From Tumidithrix helvetica (GTDB lineage Bacteria; Cyanobacteriota; Cyanobacteriia; Pseudanabaenales; Pseudanabaenaceae), in assembly GCF_965232925.1 (NCBI RefSeq), contig NZ_CBDDRA010000010.1, forward strand, positions 103,473 to 167,472: a stretch of DNA of 64,000 bases, read 5' to 3'. Made by a program: the position numbers and the translations under genes. The notes under the pieces are model-generated. The model had not been told where the DNA came from and ran no database searches. It worked only from the letters and a program-made list of their open reading frames with translations. Shown here one piece after another: positions 8,871 through 16,304 of the stretch. Position 1 is the first letter of the stretch. The number at the start of each line of letters is the position of its first letter.

Positions 8871-11800
8871 TCATGATTTTGTGGGAACTGCAACCATCTT
8901 GATTGGAAGAGGAATTTGGGGATAGATGAGATGGATCTTTAAGAGAGACTCTAGGGCTTTGGCTTTGTCACCGATCGCGATCGCAGCGGATTGTCTGGTT
9001 AAAATTTGAGCGACGATGCTAGCGGCAGCTTCGCTTTTTGTTGCCTCGCGATCGAGAAAAGCAAATACTCTCTGCTTGGTGACGCGACCGCGATTTACTT
9101 GGGCTAGGACTCTGGTGAAATAGGGGATTAGCTCTTGCAAACGGCTGGGATTATTCACCGCATAGTTTTCTAGATAGTTCGTGGCAAATAGCTGCATATC
9201 CGTGGAGGGATGTTCGCTAAATTTAACCAGATATTCCTGACCATCGGTTTCCTTAAAGCAGCGGCTGACGAGATCGCGCCCAAACTTGCGAACATCCGCC
9301 CGCACGTTATCGCAGATACTGATAATTACAGCAGGCGTGAAGTCTTCAGGCTGAAGTAATTCTCCAAATAGGCGAAATCCAAATAAACGGCTGTCATCCC
9401 ATCGCGATTCGAGCAAGGGTAAGGCTGCGAGTAGCTCCTCTGGCTGACGGTGCAGGCGTTGGAGAATTCGTTCGCACATGGCATAGGAGGCAGAGCGGAC
9501 TGCCTGCACTTCATGATTTCCAAACTGGGCGATCGCTGCGGTCGTAAAACTATTTGCCCAAGTCGATACATTTGCCAAGAGAATACACCCCGCCACTTCC
9601 TGCGCGGCTCCAGAGGTCGCTTGCAAAAGCTGTGTGGCGGTTTCTGGAGTGGCAGCCAACATCCAGTCTGGCAGGGCTGTTTGGAGTAATTGACAGAGAA
9701 ATTTATGCACGCCTTCATGTTCCTCAGGCGCAAGCAGGACTTGGAGCAGTTGTCCTGCAAGGGTCAGACTGAATTCGCGGCGGAACGCATCCCCAAGGGA
9801 ATCGCCACTCGCTAAACGGTGAACGATCGGACGAATTGCCTCGCGCATCTCGGCGATCGCATGGGTTACAAATGCCAAAATCAGCTCAGTGTGTTCCCTT
9901 AAAATCCGATCGGGCAATTGACCGAATAGCCTTACACCCAAAACTCGCACATTATCATAGGGAGATTCTAACAAGGCATCGATCAAACCCTCTGGCAAGT
10001 CCATGACATTTGTTTCATGGTTCGCGAGAATCTGCGCTCCCAAGGTTTGAATCTCTGGAAGGGGATGACGCAATAAATCGAGAATGATTTCTAAGCCCAG
10101 CGATCGCAATGGGAAGCTGAAGCTTAACAGGAGTGTCTCTGATGCGAATTTGGCTTGCACTGTTTGATTGGGGTTGAGTTTCAGCAGTAGCGCGATAATA
10201 TGTCCGATTAAGGTTCGCACCGTGGCATCATTCATCAATACAGAGCCAATGACCGAGCCGAGTAACTGTCGCGCAAAGGTGCGAGTTTCAGATTGTTTGC
10301 TGAGGACTAAGCCTGCAATCAGTTGGCTGTCTTCTGTTAAAAAACGATCGCGTTGCTCGTTAATCCAGCGGTAAGCCTCAGTTCTTGCAGGGGCAAAATT
10401 ACAATTAGCGACAGCTAGAATTAGTCTCCCATCGGGGCGACTGCTTTGATAGCGCAATCTTGCTAACTCAAAGCCCAATTGTGCTGTAACTTCGTAGGGA
10501 CGATCTAAAATTTGGATTAAATTCTCTAGTTCTAATCCTGCCAAAAATTGCTGACAAGAGCGGATTGCTTTGACCGCAAATTGATGCACGGGATGGCATT
10601 TGCTTTCCAATAGCAGTTGCAATAATGCCGTGGGATGCTGTTCCCAAAGCCGTGGAAAAGCCTCTTCTCTAACTTGAGGCTCAGGATTCCCTGGCTTATA
10701 GGGTGGAACGCATCGCCAAGCTCTAGCATTGGGTTTTAGAACATATCGAGGACTATGCTCGTAGAGAATATGATTGAAGGTAAGATATTTGGCATAGATA
10801 TCCCATTCTATCCTCGCGGATTCAAATCGACTCCAGTTGCGATCGTATTTATAGTAAATCGATCGCCGCACCTCCTCAGCATCAGCATCAGCATGCTGCA
10901 AGAGAATGCTTACGGCAAATCTAATGTAGTTTGGATCGTTCAATTCTCCCAGTTTACGCAGCGATCGCCATACTCTCCGCTGTAGGTAACTACGTGTTTT
11001 TTGAGTGTAAACCTGATTGTTTGAGGTTTCTGGCTGTTCTCCAAAAGAAAATTTTTGTTTGACTCCATTTTCTATCGCCATCACCATAGGCTCGCCTGTC
11101 ATGGGGTTATGATAGGCTCTGACTTTGGTTGTAGAATCGGCAGGTTTTTCTATGTCAAAGCGCTTTGCTAGAATTGCAAAGGCTTCAGCGTCTTGACGAT
11201 ATTCGGCGATTTTAAAAATGTGTCGAACTCTTTGGAAGTAATTAAATTGCAGCGGAATCGTTCTCAACACCTCTAGGATAACTGGGCGAATATTCTCGCG
11301 ATCGATCTGATAGAGCAGTTCGATTGCCACAAAACGGAAGCGATCGTCACTATTGAGAAAAGCCTGAAAAGCCTCAGTAAATTGTTCGGAAGTCCCATTG
11401 CGAACTGGTTCTTGTAGCCCGATCGGTAATTGCGCAATTAATTGCGATCGCATCTCCGCTTGCTTGGCAGGATCGGCTAGTTTAAACACAGCTTCAAAAG
11501 CAATGCGCCGCACAGAATCAGGCGCAGCACTATTTTGATAAAGCCCTTCTAGGGTAGGGATGACAGTAGGATCGCCGCACCAACCTAATGACCATGCGAT
11601 CGCGTAGTTCCTAATCGGGTTAACGGAGGTATTGAGGAACCGTAACAGTAATGGCACAGCTGCGGCAATTTTTAGCTCGCCTACCCGCCAAATAATTCGA
11701 TCTAAGGGTTGCTGGATACGGTCGCGCTTTGAGATTCTCCCCATCCTTCGACCTGAGACAACGCCAGAGGGCACGCCTGCATTTAAGATCGCCACCAAAC

Positions 11801-12140
11801 GATTGAGAATCGCTTGCGTTCTTGCATCGCTATTCATGGGAATTTCGATCGCTGGAGGTGGAGGACTGGCGATCGGTGTTGGTGCTACACCCGATTCCCC
11901 CGTGGCATCGCGATAGCCCTTGCTAATTTTTGCATTGACAAGGCGATCGAGCAGTGTTTGGGCTTTCTCTAAGGAAATCGCGGTCACTGTCTCAGAATTT
12001 TCTTTTAGGACAGAACCCTGCCGACCATACCGCGAGTTGACCACATAGCGATTTTCACCCACCCGGCAGAGATCGATTTCATAAACCTTGGCTGAGCTGC
12101 CTGCTTGATAGAGTAGGGTTGTTCGTTTAATTAGTTCCAT
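8871..12140 (-). CDS. WGR-domain protein with HEAT/ARM repeats, likely retron type XIII ARM component
   Basis: The protein is 1089 residues long. Residues 1-80 are a WGR domain (RYVVNSRYGRQGSVLKE), also found in PARP and MolR proteins, where it contacts nucleic acid or protein. After a Pro/Ala linker, the rest is a long run of HEAT/ARM-like helical repeats, for example RVGELKIAAAVPLLLRFLN and GWCGDPTVIPTLEGLY. No enzyme motif is visible. It is divergent from the retron RNA and reverse transcriptase 117 bases away and on the same strand as the SWIM protein. This trio is what I recall for type XIII retrons. By analogy with other retrons, the ARM and SWIM proteins would be the effector or its scaffold; this is inference. 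Confidence 0.82.
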   Translation of the reverse strand: MELIKRTTLLYQAGSSAKVYEIDLCRVGENRYVVNSRYGRQGSVLKENSETVTAISLEKAQTLLDRLVNAKISKGYRDATGESGVAPTPIASPPPPAIEIPMNSDARTQAILNRLVAILNAGVPSGVVSGRRMGRISKRDRIQQPLDRIIWRVGELKIAAAVPLLLRFLNTSVNPIRNYAIAWSLGWCGDPTVIPTLEGLYQNSAAPDSVRRIAFEAVFKLADPAKQAEMRSQLIAQLPIGLQEPVRNGTSEQFTEAFQAFLNSDDRFRFVAIELLYQIDRENIRPVILEVLRTIPLQFNYFQRVRHIFKIAEYRQDAEAFAILAKRFDIEKPADSTTKVRAYHNPMTGEPMVMAIENGVKQKFSFGEQPETSNNQVYTQKTRSYLQRRVWRSLRKLGELNDPNYIRFAVSILLQHADADAEEVRRSIYYKYDRNWSRFESARIEWDIYAKYLTFNHILYEHSPRYVLKPNARAWRCVPPYKPGNPEPQVREEAFPRLWEQHPTALLQLLLESKCHPVHQFAVKAIRSCQQFLAGLELENLIQILDRPYEVTAQLGFELARLRYQSSRPDGRLILAVANCNFAPARTEAYRWINEQRDRFLTEDSQLIAGLVLSKQSETRTFARQLLGSVIGSVLMNDATVRTLIGHIIALLLKLNPNQTVQAKFASETLLLSFSFPLRSLGLEIILDLLRHPLPEIQTLGAQILANHETNVMDLPEGLIDALLESPYDNVRVLGVRLFGQLPDRILREHTELILAFVTHAIAEMREAIRPIVHRLASGDSLGDAFRREFSLTLAGQLLQVLLAPEEHEGVHKFLCQLLQTALPDWMLAATPETATQLLQATSGAAQEVAGCILLANVSTWANSFTTAAIAQFGNHEVQAVRSASYAMCERILQRLHRQPEELLAALPLLESRWDDSRLFGFRLFGELLQPEDFTPAVIISICDNVRADVRKFGRDLVSRCFKETDGQEYLVKFSEHPSTDMQLFATNYLENYAVNNPSRLQELIPYFTRVLAQVNRGRVTKQRVFAFLDREATKSEAAASIVAQILTRQSAAIAIGDKAKALESLLKIHLIYPQIPLPIKMVAVPTKS

Positions 12141-12231
12141 AGCAAGTTCAAACCAGTTAAATCGATCGCGATTTAGCTATCCTAAATCATTTGTATTTGA
12201 CCCAGTTACACGATCTAGGTTATCGTTTAAT

Positions 12232-12256
12232 CGTACATAATTTTGTACGTTTTTTT
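12232..12256 (+). terminator. Terminator-like hairpin just before the retron RNA
   Basis: CGTACA at 12232-12237 pairs with TGTACG at 12244-12249 around a 6-base loop and is followed by seven T. It lies immediately upstream of retron arm a1. A -35-like TTGACC at 12197 with TATCGT at 12221 would place a transcript start just before it. It may attenuate or insulate expression of the retron RNA, or be chance. Confidence 0.4.
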
Positions 12257-12496
12257 GTCGCAATGGCAGTCATAGAGGTAAACAACCTTGCAATCCGAAT
12301 GGTGGATCGCCATTCTTGCATTTAGTCTAAGCGCGCATCACTGGCTTACTCTTAACTGTGCGTCTCTCGCTACTAGTGTGTTATCACAGTTTGGCTTCCG
12401 AGAAGCTAACGAACACACTAGTAGCGGAGCCGCTGGAGTTGAGCAATCCAGTCCTGGGAGGTTTACGAAGGAGTAACCTGTTGACTGCTATGCGAC
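12257..12496 (+). ncRNA. Predicted retron msr-msd RNA
   Basis: The outer arms a1 (12257-12272, GTCGCAATGGCAGTCA) and a2 (12482-12496, TGACTGCTATGCGAC) pair over about 15 bp with one bulge and one G-U. Inside a1 are small msr-type hairpins: AGGT/ACCT at 12276-12288, GAATGG/CCATTC at 12297-12315 and CGCA/TGCG near 12333-12363. The msd part is a long hairpin: CGCTACTAGTGTGTT (12368-12382) pairs perfectly with 12412-12426. An inner 7-bp stem, TTGGCTT/AAGCTAA with one G-T, caps it. The layout and position directly before a retron reverse transcriptase match known retrons, where the RNA is both template and primer for msDNA. The priming G is probably just after a1 (TAGAGG); this is inference. Confidence 0.78.
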
Positions 12497-12526
12497 TTTT
12501 TTACAGTGCTTTGCGCTTTACCAACT

Positions 12527-13984
12527 ATGACCAATCAACCTAGAACCCGTCAGGAACTCTACGATCGCATTAGACGCAGTTCCAAAGAGGAAGTGATTCT
12601 GGAGGAAATGATTCGTTTGGGGTTCTGGCCAGCCGCAGGGGAGATGCCCCAAGATCCTGCTGATGAGATTCGGCGCAAGGGCGAGATCTTGCGAGAACTT
12701 GAGGATTTAAGATCGCAAAATCGCCAACTCCATAACGAGGAAGCCCTCAAAAAAGCAGCACTAGCCCTGAGATTAGCCGAATCGAAACGCAAGCAACAGG
12801 AAACCAAGGAACGCCGAGAACGAGAACGACAGGAACGATTAGCGCTTTGGGAACTCAAAAAACAGCAAGAAATTGTATTTTTGGGCGAAGGGGTTTCGGC
12901 GGGATTAAATCAAACCGAATGCGATCGCGATCGTCTGCAAAGCTACGATTTACCTGAATATGGCACATCGGAAGAGATTGCCAATGCCATGGGAATTAGT
13001 CTTGGCGAACTGCGGTTTTTAGCCTTTGCGCGACGTGCCAGCAACACCTCTCACTATATCCGTTTTAAGATTGCCAAAAAAACAGGGGGCAGTCGCTTAA
13101 TTTCTGCACCGATGCCACGCCTCAAGCGAGCCCAGACATGGATTCTCTATAACATTTTAGAGCAGGTCGATTTGCATGAGGCAGCGCATGGTTTTTGTTT
13201 GGGGCGATCGATTGTTACCAATGCCGCTCCCCATGTCGGAGCCGATGTCATTATCAATCTCGATTTACAAGATTTCTTCCCTACGATTTCCTATAAACGA
13301 GTCAAGGGCTTATTTCAATCCCTCGGCTATTCTGAAGCTGCTGCAACTATCTTTGGACTCATCTGTACAGATGCCGCCGTAGAGGCAGTGGAACTAGATG
13401 GCAAAACCTATTATGTTGCCCTAGGCGGCGGTACGCATCCTGAAAGGAATCGCCATTTGCCCCAAGGCGCACCCAGCAGCCCAGCCATTACCAATTTAAT
13501 CTGTCGCCGTCTCGATCTGCGTCTCTCAAAAATGGCGACCCATCTTGGCTTTGTCTATACTCGCTATGCTGACGACCTGACGTTCTCAGCTTCTGGGGAG
13601 AATTTGCGGCAGATCTGCAATATTCTCAAACGCACAGAAGCGATCGCAACGCACGAAGGATTCACAATCCATCCGCAAAAAACGAGAGTTCTGCATAAAT
13701 CTCAACATCAAGAAGTAACGGGTATTGTAGTTAATCAAAAGCTCAATGTTGACAAGAAAACACTCAAATCTTTCCGCGCCACTCTATTCCAAATCGAGCA
13801 AGATGGACTAGAGGGAAAACACTGGGGAAGTTGCCCCGACCTCATCCAATCCATTGAAGGTTTTGCCAACTTTGTTGCCATGGTGAATCCAGACAAAGGA
13901 GAAAAGCTCAAAGAGCAAGTAAAGCGCATTAAAGCCAAATACAGACCTAAGCGTGTAAAGCGCATAAGATGGAAAAATAAATAA
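12527..13984 (+). CDS. Retron-type reverse transcriptase
   Basis: About 485 residues from ATG 12527 (an in-frame GTG lies at 12506; neither has a Shine-Dalgarno). The palm has D246 (INLDLQDFFPTI) and Y347-A-D-D (TRYADDLTFS), the catalytic triad. N232-AAPH-236 is the retron NAxxH motif of region X, and V397-TG is the VTG motif of region Y; both distinguish retron RTs from group II intron or DGR RTs. An N-terminal extension of about 145 residues carries a highly charged helix (KQQETKERRERERQERL), likely a coiled coil. It would copy the msd part of the RNA at 12257-12496 into msDNA. The partner genes at 8871-12140 and 598-2241 suggest type XIII. Confidence 0.92.
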   Translation: MTNQPRTRQELYDRIRRSSKEEVILEEMIRLGFWPAAGEMPQDPADEIRRKGEILRELEDLRSQNRQLHNEEALKKAALALRLAESKRKQQETKERRERERQERLALWELKKQQEIVFLGEGVSAGLNQTECDRDRLQSYDLPEYGTSEEIANAMGISLGELRFLAFARRASNTSHYIRFKIAKKTGGSRLISAPMPRLKRAQTWILYNILEQVDLHEAAHGFCLGRSIVTNAAPHVGADVIINLDLQDFFPTISYKRVKGLFQSLGYSEAAATIFGLICTDAAVEAVELDGKTYYVALGGGTHPERNRHLPQGAPSSPAITNLICRRLDLRLSKMATHLGFVYTRYADDLTFSASGENLRQICNILKRTEAIATHEGFTIHPQKTRVLHKSQHQEVTGIVVNQKLNVDKKTLKSFRATLFQIEQDGLEGKHWGSCPDLIQSIEGFANFVAMVNPDKGEKLKEQVKRIKAKYRPKRVKRIRWKNK

Positions 13985-14110
13985 GCGATCGCTCTGAAAA
14001 AAACAACTTGGATTCCACCCAGAAACTCTTTCCATTACTTTTCTTCCATACCTTAAATTCTGCTTCTGTTGCGATAAATTTCATTAGTGCAAATTACTGT
14101 GTGGTTAAAC

Positions 14111-14327
14111 TAACGTGAGTTCGATGAATTTCAAGACTCTAAAGCTTTATAAATCAAGGTTTTTGAAGCCTAGTCATATAAACAAATCCAAATTTTTATT
14201 GAGAATAAATGACTCCGTCGCAAACGGACGGGGTATCAAATTCAAATTCTTTTTTTTCAAAGACTAATGCCCTAAAGGGCGGGGAATTCGACCCTTGATG
14301 AGATTAAAATCCATCGAACTCACGTTA
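14111..14327. mobile_element. 217-bp MITE-like element with 16-bp perfect inverted ends
   Basis: TAACGTGAGTTCGATG at 14111-14126 is matched by its exact reverse complement at 14312-14327. Inside are two small hairpins: CCGT/ACGG near 14217 and GCCC/GGGC at about 14269-14280, the latter followed by GGGGAATTCGACCC. Hairpins of this style occur at the right ends of IS200/IS605 elements, so this may be a non-autonomous or relic form. It has no coding capacity. Confidence 0.6.
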
Positions 14328-14461
14328 AAAATTAATGGGGGGTTATGACAGGACTGCAAAATGTAGTAGAGCTTCGCTCGACGTGTGATGCTAGTGGATT
14401 GAAAGTTTGATAAAATCTTGGGAAAAGCTTTAGAAATGGTTGACTTGACAGAATCTGCATA

Positions 14462-14564
14462 TATAGCGATCCTAAATGATCCATGAGAGATTCTTTCTTC
14501 TGCATAAAATCGTAGGGGCAATTCATGAATTGCCCCTACACACAAATTAAATAGGATTGCTATA
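14462..14564. mobile_element. 103-bp MITE, TATAGC family
   Basis: The ends are TATAGCGATCCTA and TAGGATTGCTATA, inverted copies with one change. The centre is a perfect 28-nt palindrome at 14512-14539 built on GGGGCAATTCATGAATTGCC. Related elements occur at 32268-32370 and 48003-48161. The rest of the gap 13985-14709 shows nothing else I can support. Confidence 0.7.
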
Positions 14565-14709
14565 GTATAAAAGTTATGCATAGCTGATAAATTCCTTCTT
14601 CTGATTTGTCTAGAAATTATTCAGGAACATAATTCTTATGACAAAGTCCAGATATATAGGTTAAAAACGCAAATAATTAAACATATATTTGGAGTTTGTT
14701 AGGTTTTAA

Positions 14710-15486
14710 ATGCAGAGAATTAACTTGAGCAGTTTTTTATTGTGTGGTGCAACGGTAGCGATCGCGCTATCTGGGGCTAAATCGGTTAACGCTCAAGCGA
14801 TGGATGTTCTTTTCGGGCAAGCCTATAACGTGTGGCAAAGTTGGAGGGTCGATGCCCAGAAGATTCAGGAGATTAGGTCTAGACCTAGTAGACTTCCAGG
14901 TGAGGGCTATGTTGACCGAGAAGCACAGAAACTAGAGGCAAGTCTTGTCACGGCAACATCGATTGTGAAAAAGCAAGCAGAACTGCTCAACAATCCTGAG
15001 TATATTCTGTATCTAACGGGGCATTGGAGGCTATTTCCAACTCCTCAAGGTCAAAAATCTGGCGAATTTTGTAGTGCTTTCTTCTCAAGAAACGGAGTAA
15101 TGCTCACTTTGTCGGGTCCTGGTGGCGACTATAAGGGTGCGCTCCTCACATTTATGTCAGCAGATATTCCAAAGCCTGACAAGATGGAAATGGTAAAAGT
15201 TACCCTCACTCAAGATGATGAACCTTCCATAACGACACAAGCATTCAATTACTCGCCTCCTAATATGCCATTTGGGGCGATCGCTTTTGCGGTTCCGACT
15301 ATGGATGCAGCTTTGTCTGGTATGAAAGATGTTCAGGTTTTCAAGGTAGAGATGGCTGGCAAACCCGTCGCGAAGATCAATTGGCATAGTGGTCTGGCTG
15401 CAAGTAGAGAACTGCGTAGGTGTATGGATGGTCAACCCTATACAGTGACAACTATCGACATTATGCCGAAAGGTATGAAGCGATGA
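14710..15486 (+). CDS. Secreted or periplasmic protein of unknown function
   Basis: 258 residues with an N-terminal signal peptide (SSFLLCGATVAIALSGAKSVNAQA; likely cut after NAQA). The middle is helical and the last third is mixed strand, ending in an LAASRELRRCMD motif. Such a Leu/Ala-then-Cys ending is also seen in small secreted proteins related to invasion-associated proteins, but I do not recognise a family. Two cysteines (in GEFCSAF and RRCMD) could form a disulfide. Next to convergent phoU. Confidence 0.65.
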   Translation: MQRINLSSFLLCGATVAIALSGAKSVNAQAMDVLFGQAYNVWQSWRVDAQKIQEIRSRPSRLPGEGYVDREAQKLEASLVTATSIVKKQAELLNNPEYILYLTGHWRLFPTPQGQKSGEFCSAFFSRNGVMLTLSGPGGDYKGALLTFMSADIPKPDKMEMVKVTLTQDDEPSITTQAFNYSPPNMPFGAIAFAVPTMDAALSGMKDVQVFKVEMAGKPVAKINWHSGLAASRELRRCMDGQPYTVTTIDIMPKGMKR

Positions 15487-15499
15487 ATACTGATATTCC

Positions 15500-16171
15500 C
15501 TAATGTCGTTTACCCGTCACGATATAGCTCACACGCTGTCCGACGTTGGTGGCATGGTCTGCCATGCGTTCTAAATGGTGAATTGCCAAAACCATCAGCA
15601 TCGTGGGTTCGATCGAGCCAGCGATCGGGGTTTGTTTTGCCAATAGGTCAAACAACATAGCATAGTCATCATCAACCGCATCGTCCTTGGCTTTAATTTG
15701 GAGTCCCATATCAGAATCAAAATTTGCTAAGGCAATCAAACTCATTGCTAACATAGCACGACAGCGATTGGACATGGTCTGAAGCTCTTCCATAAAAGGA
15801 GGGGTAGGGTAGGAAAATAGCTTAATCGCAATTTCACCTAAATTTTCAGCATAGTCGCCAATGCGCTCTAAATCTCGAACCAAATGCATCAAAGCACTTA
15901 GCAACCGCAGATCGCGGGATACAGGGGATTGCAGTGTCATGAGGCTGATGCAGTCCAATTCTATTTGGCGATAAAATCCATCAATTTGTTTGTCTTGGGC
16001 GCTAATCTGTATGGCTGTCTCTAGATTGCGCTCAAACAAAGCCGTATGTGCCAACAAACAGGAGTTTTCTACCAAGGCTCCCATGCGCAGCGCATCCTGT
16101 TCTAAACGGCGTAGTTGTCGTTCAAATTGGCTTCTCGTTCGTTTTTGCCCCTGAGGAGGGATGTCTAACAT
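15500..16171 (-). CDS. phoU: Phosphate signalling protein PhoU
   Basis: The 223-residue protein consists of two PhoU three-helix repeats, with the signature helices RLLSALMHLVRDLERIGDYAENL and, in the second repeat, LAIHHLERMADHATNVGQRV. The conserved E/D residues bind metal. PhoU links the PstSCAB phosphate transporter to the histidine kinase of the Pho regulon and lowers its activity when phosphate is plentiful. No pst or pho genes are next to it in this window. Confidence 0.95.
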   Translation of the reverse strand: MLDIPPQGQKRTRSQFERQLRRLEQDALRMGALVENSCLLAHTALFERNLETAIQISAQDKQIDGFYRQIELDCISLMTLQSPVSRDLRLLSALMHLVRDLERIGDYAENLGEIAIKLFSYPTPPFMEELQTMSNRCRAMLAMSLIALANFDSDMGLQIKAKDDAVDDDYAMLFDLLAKQTPIAGSIEPTMLMVLAIHHLERMADHATNVGQRVSYIVTGKRH

Positions 16172-16304
16172 TGCAGTTCTAACGTGAGGGACATTAGCTT
16201 ACGCCAAGCGATCGAAAACAAAGTCTCAAAAATAAAAGATATATTAAGATTTTAAGCACTTATCTTGACATATTTACACCAGTTTTAGTGTGTTATCTAA
16301 TACC

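Noticed and set aside
9326..9760. 144-codon minus-strand frame
   Set aside because: It lies within the WGR-HEAT gene in another frame on the same strand; the long frame has clear domains.
12368..12426. Inverted repeat as a MITE or terminator
   Set aside because: It sits inside the paired a1/a2 arms directly upstream of a retron RT, and the outer pairing is explained only by a retron RNA.
14264..14581. 105-codon minus-strand frame
   Set aside because: It spans the MITE at 14462 and part of the inverted-repeat element; no protein-like pattern.
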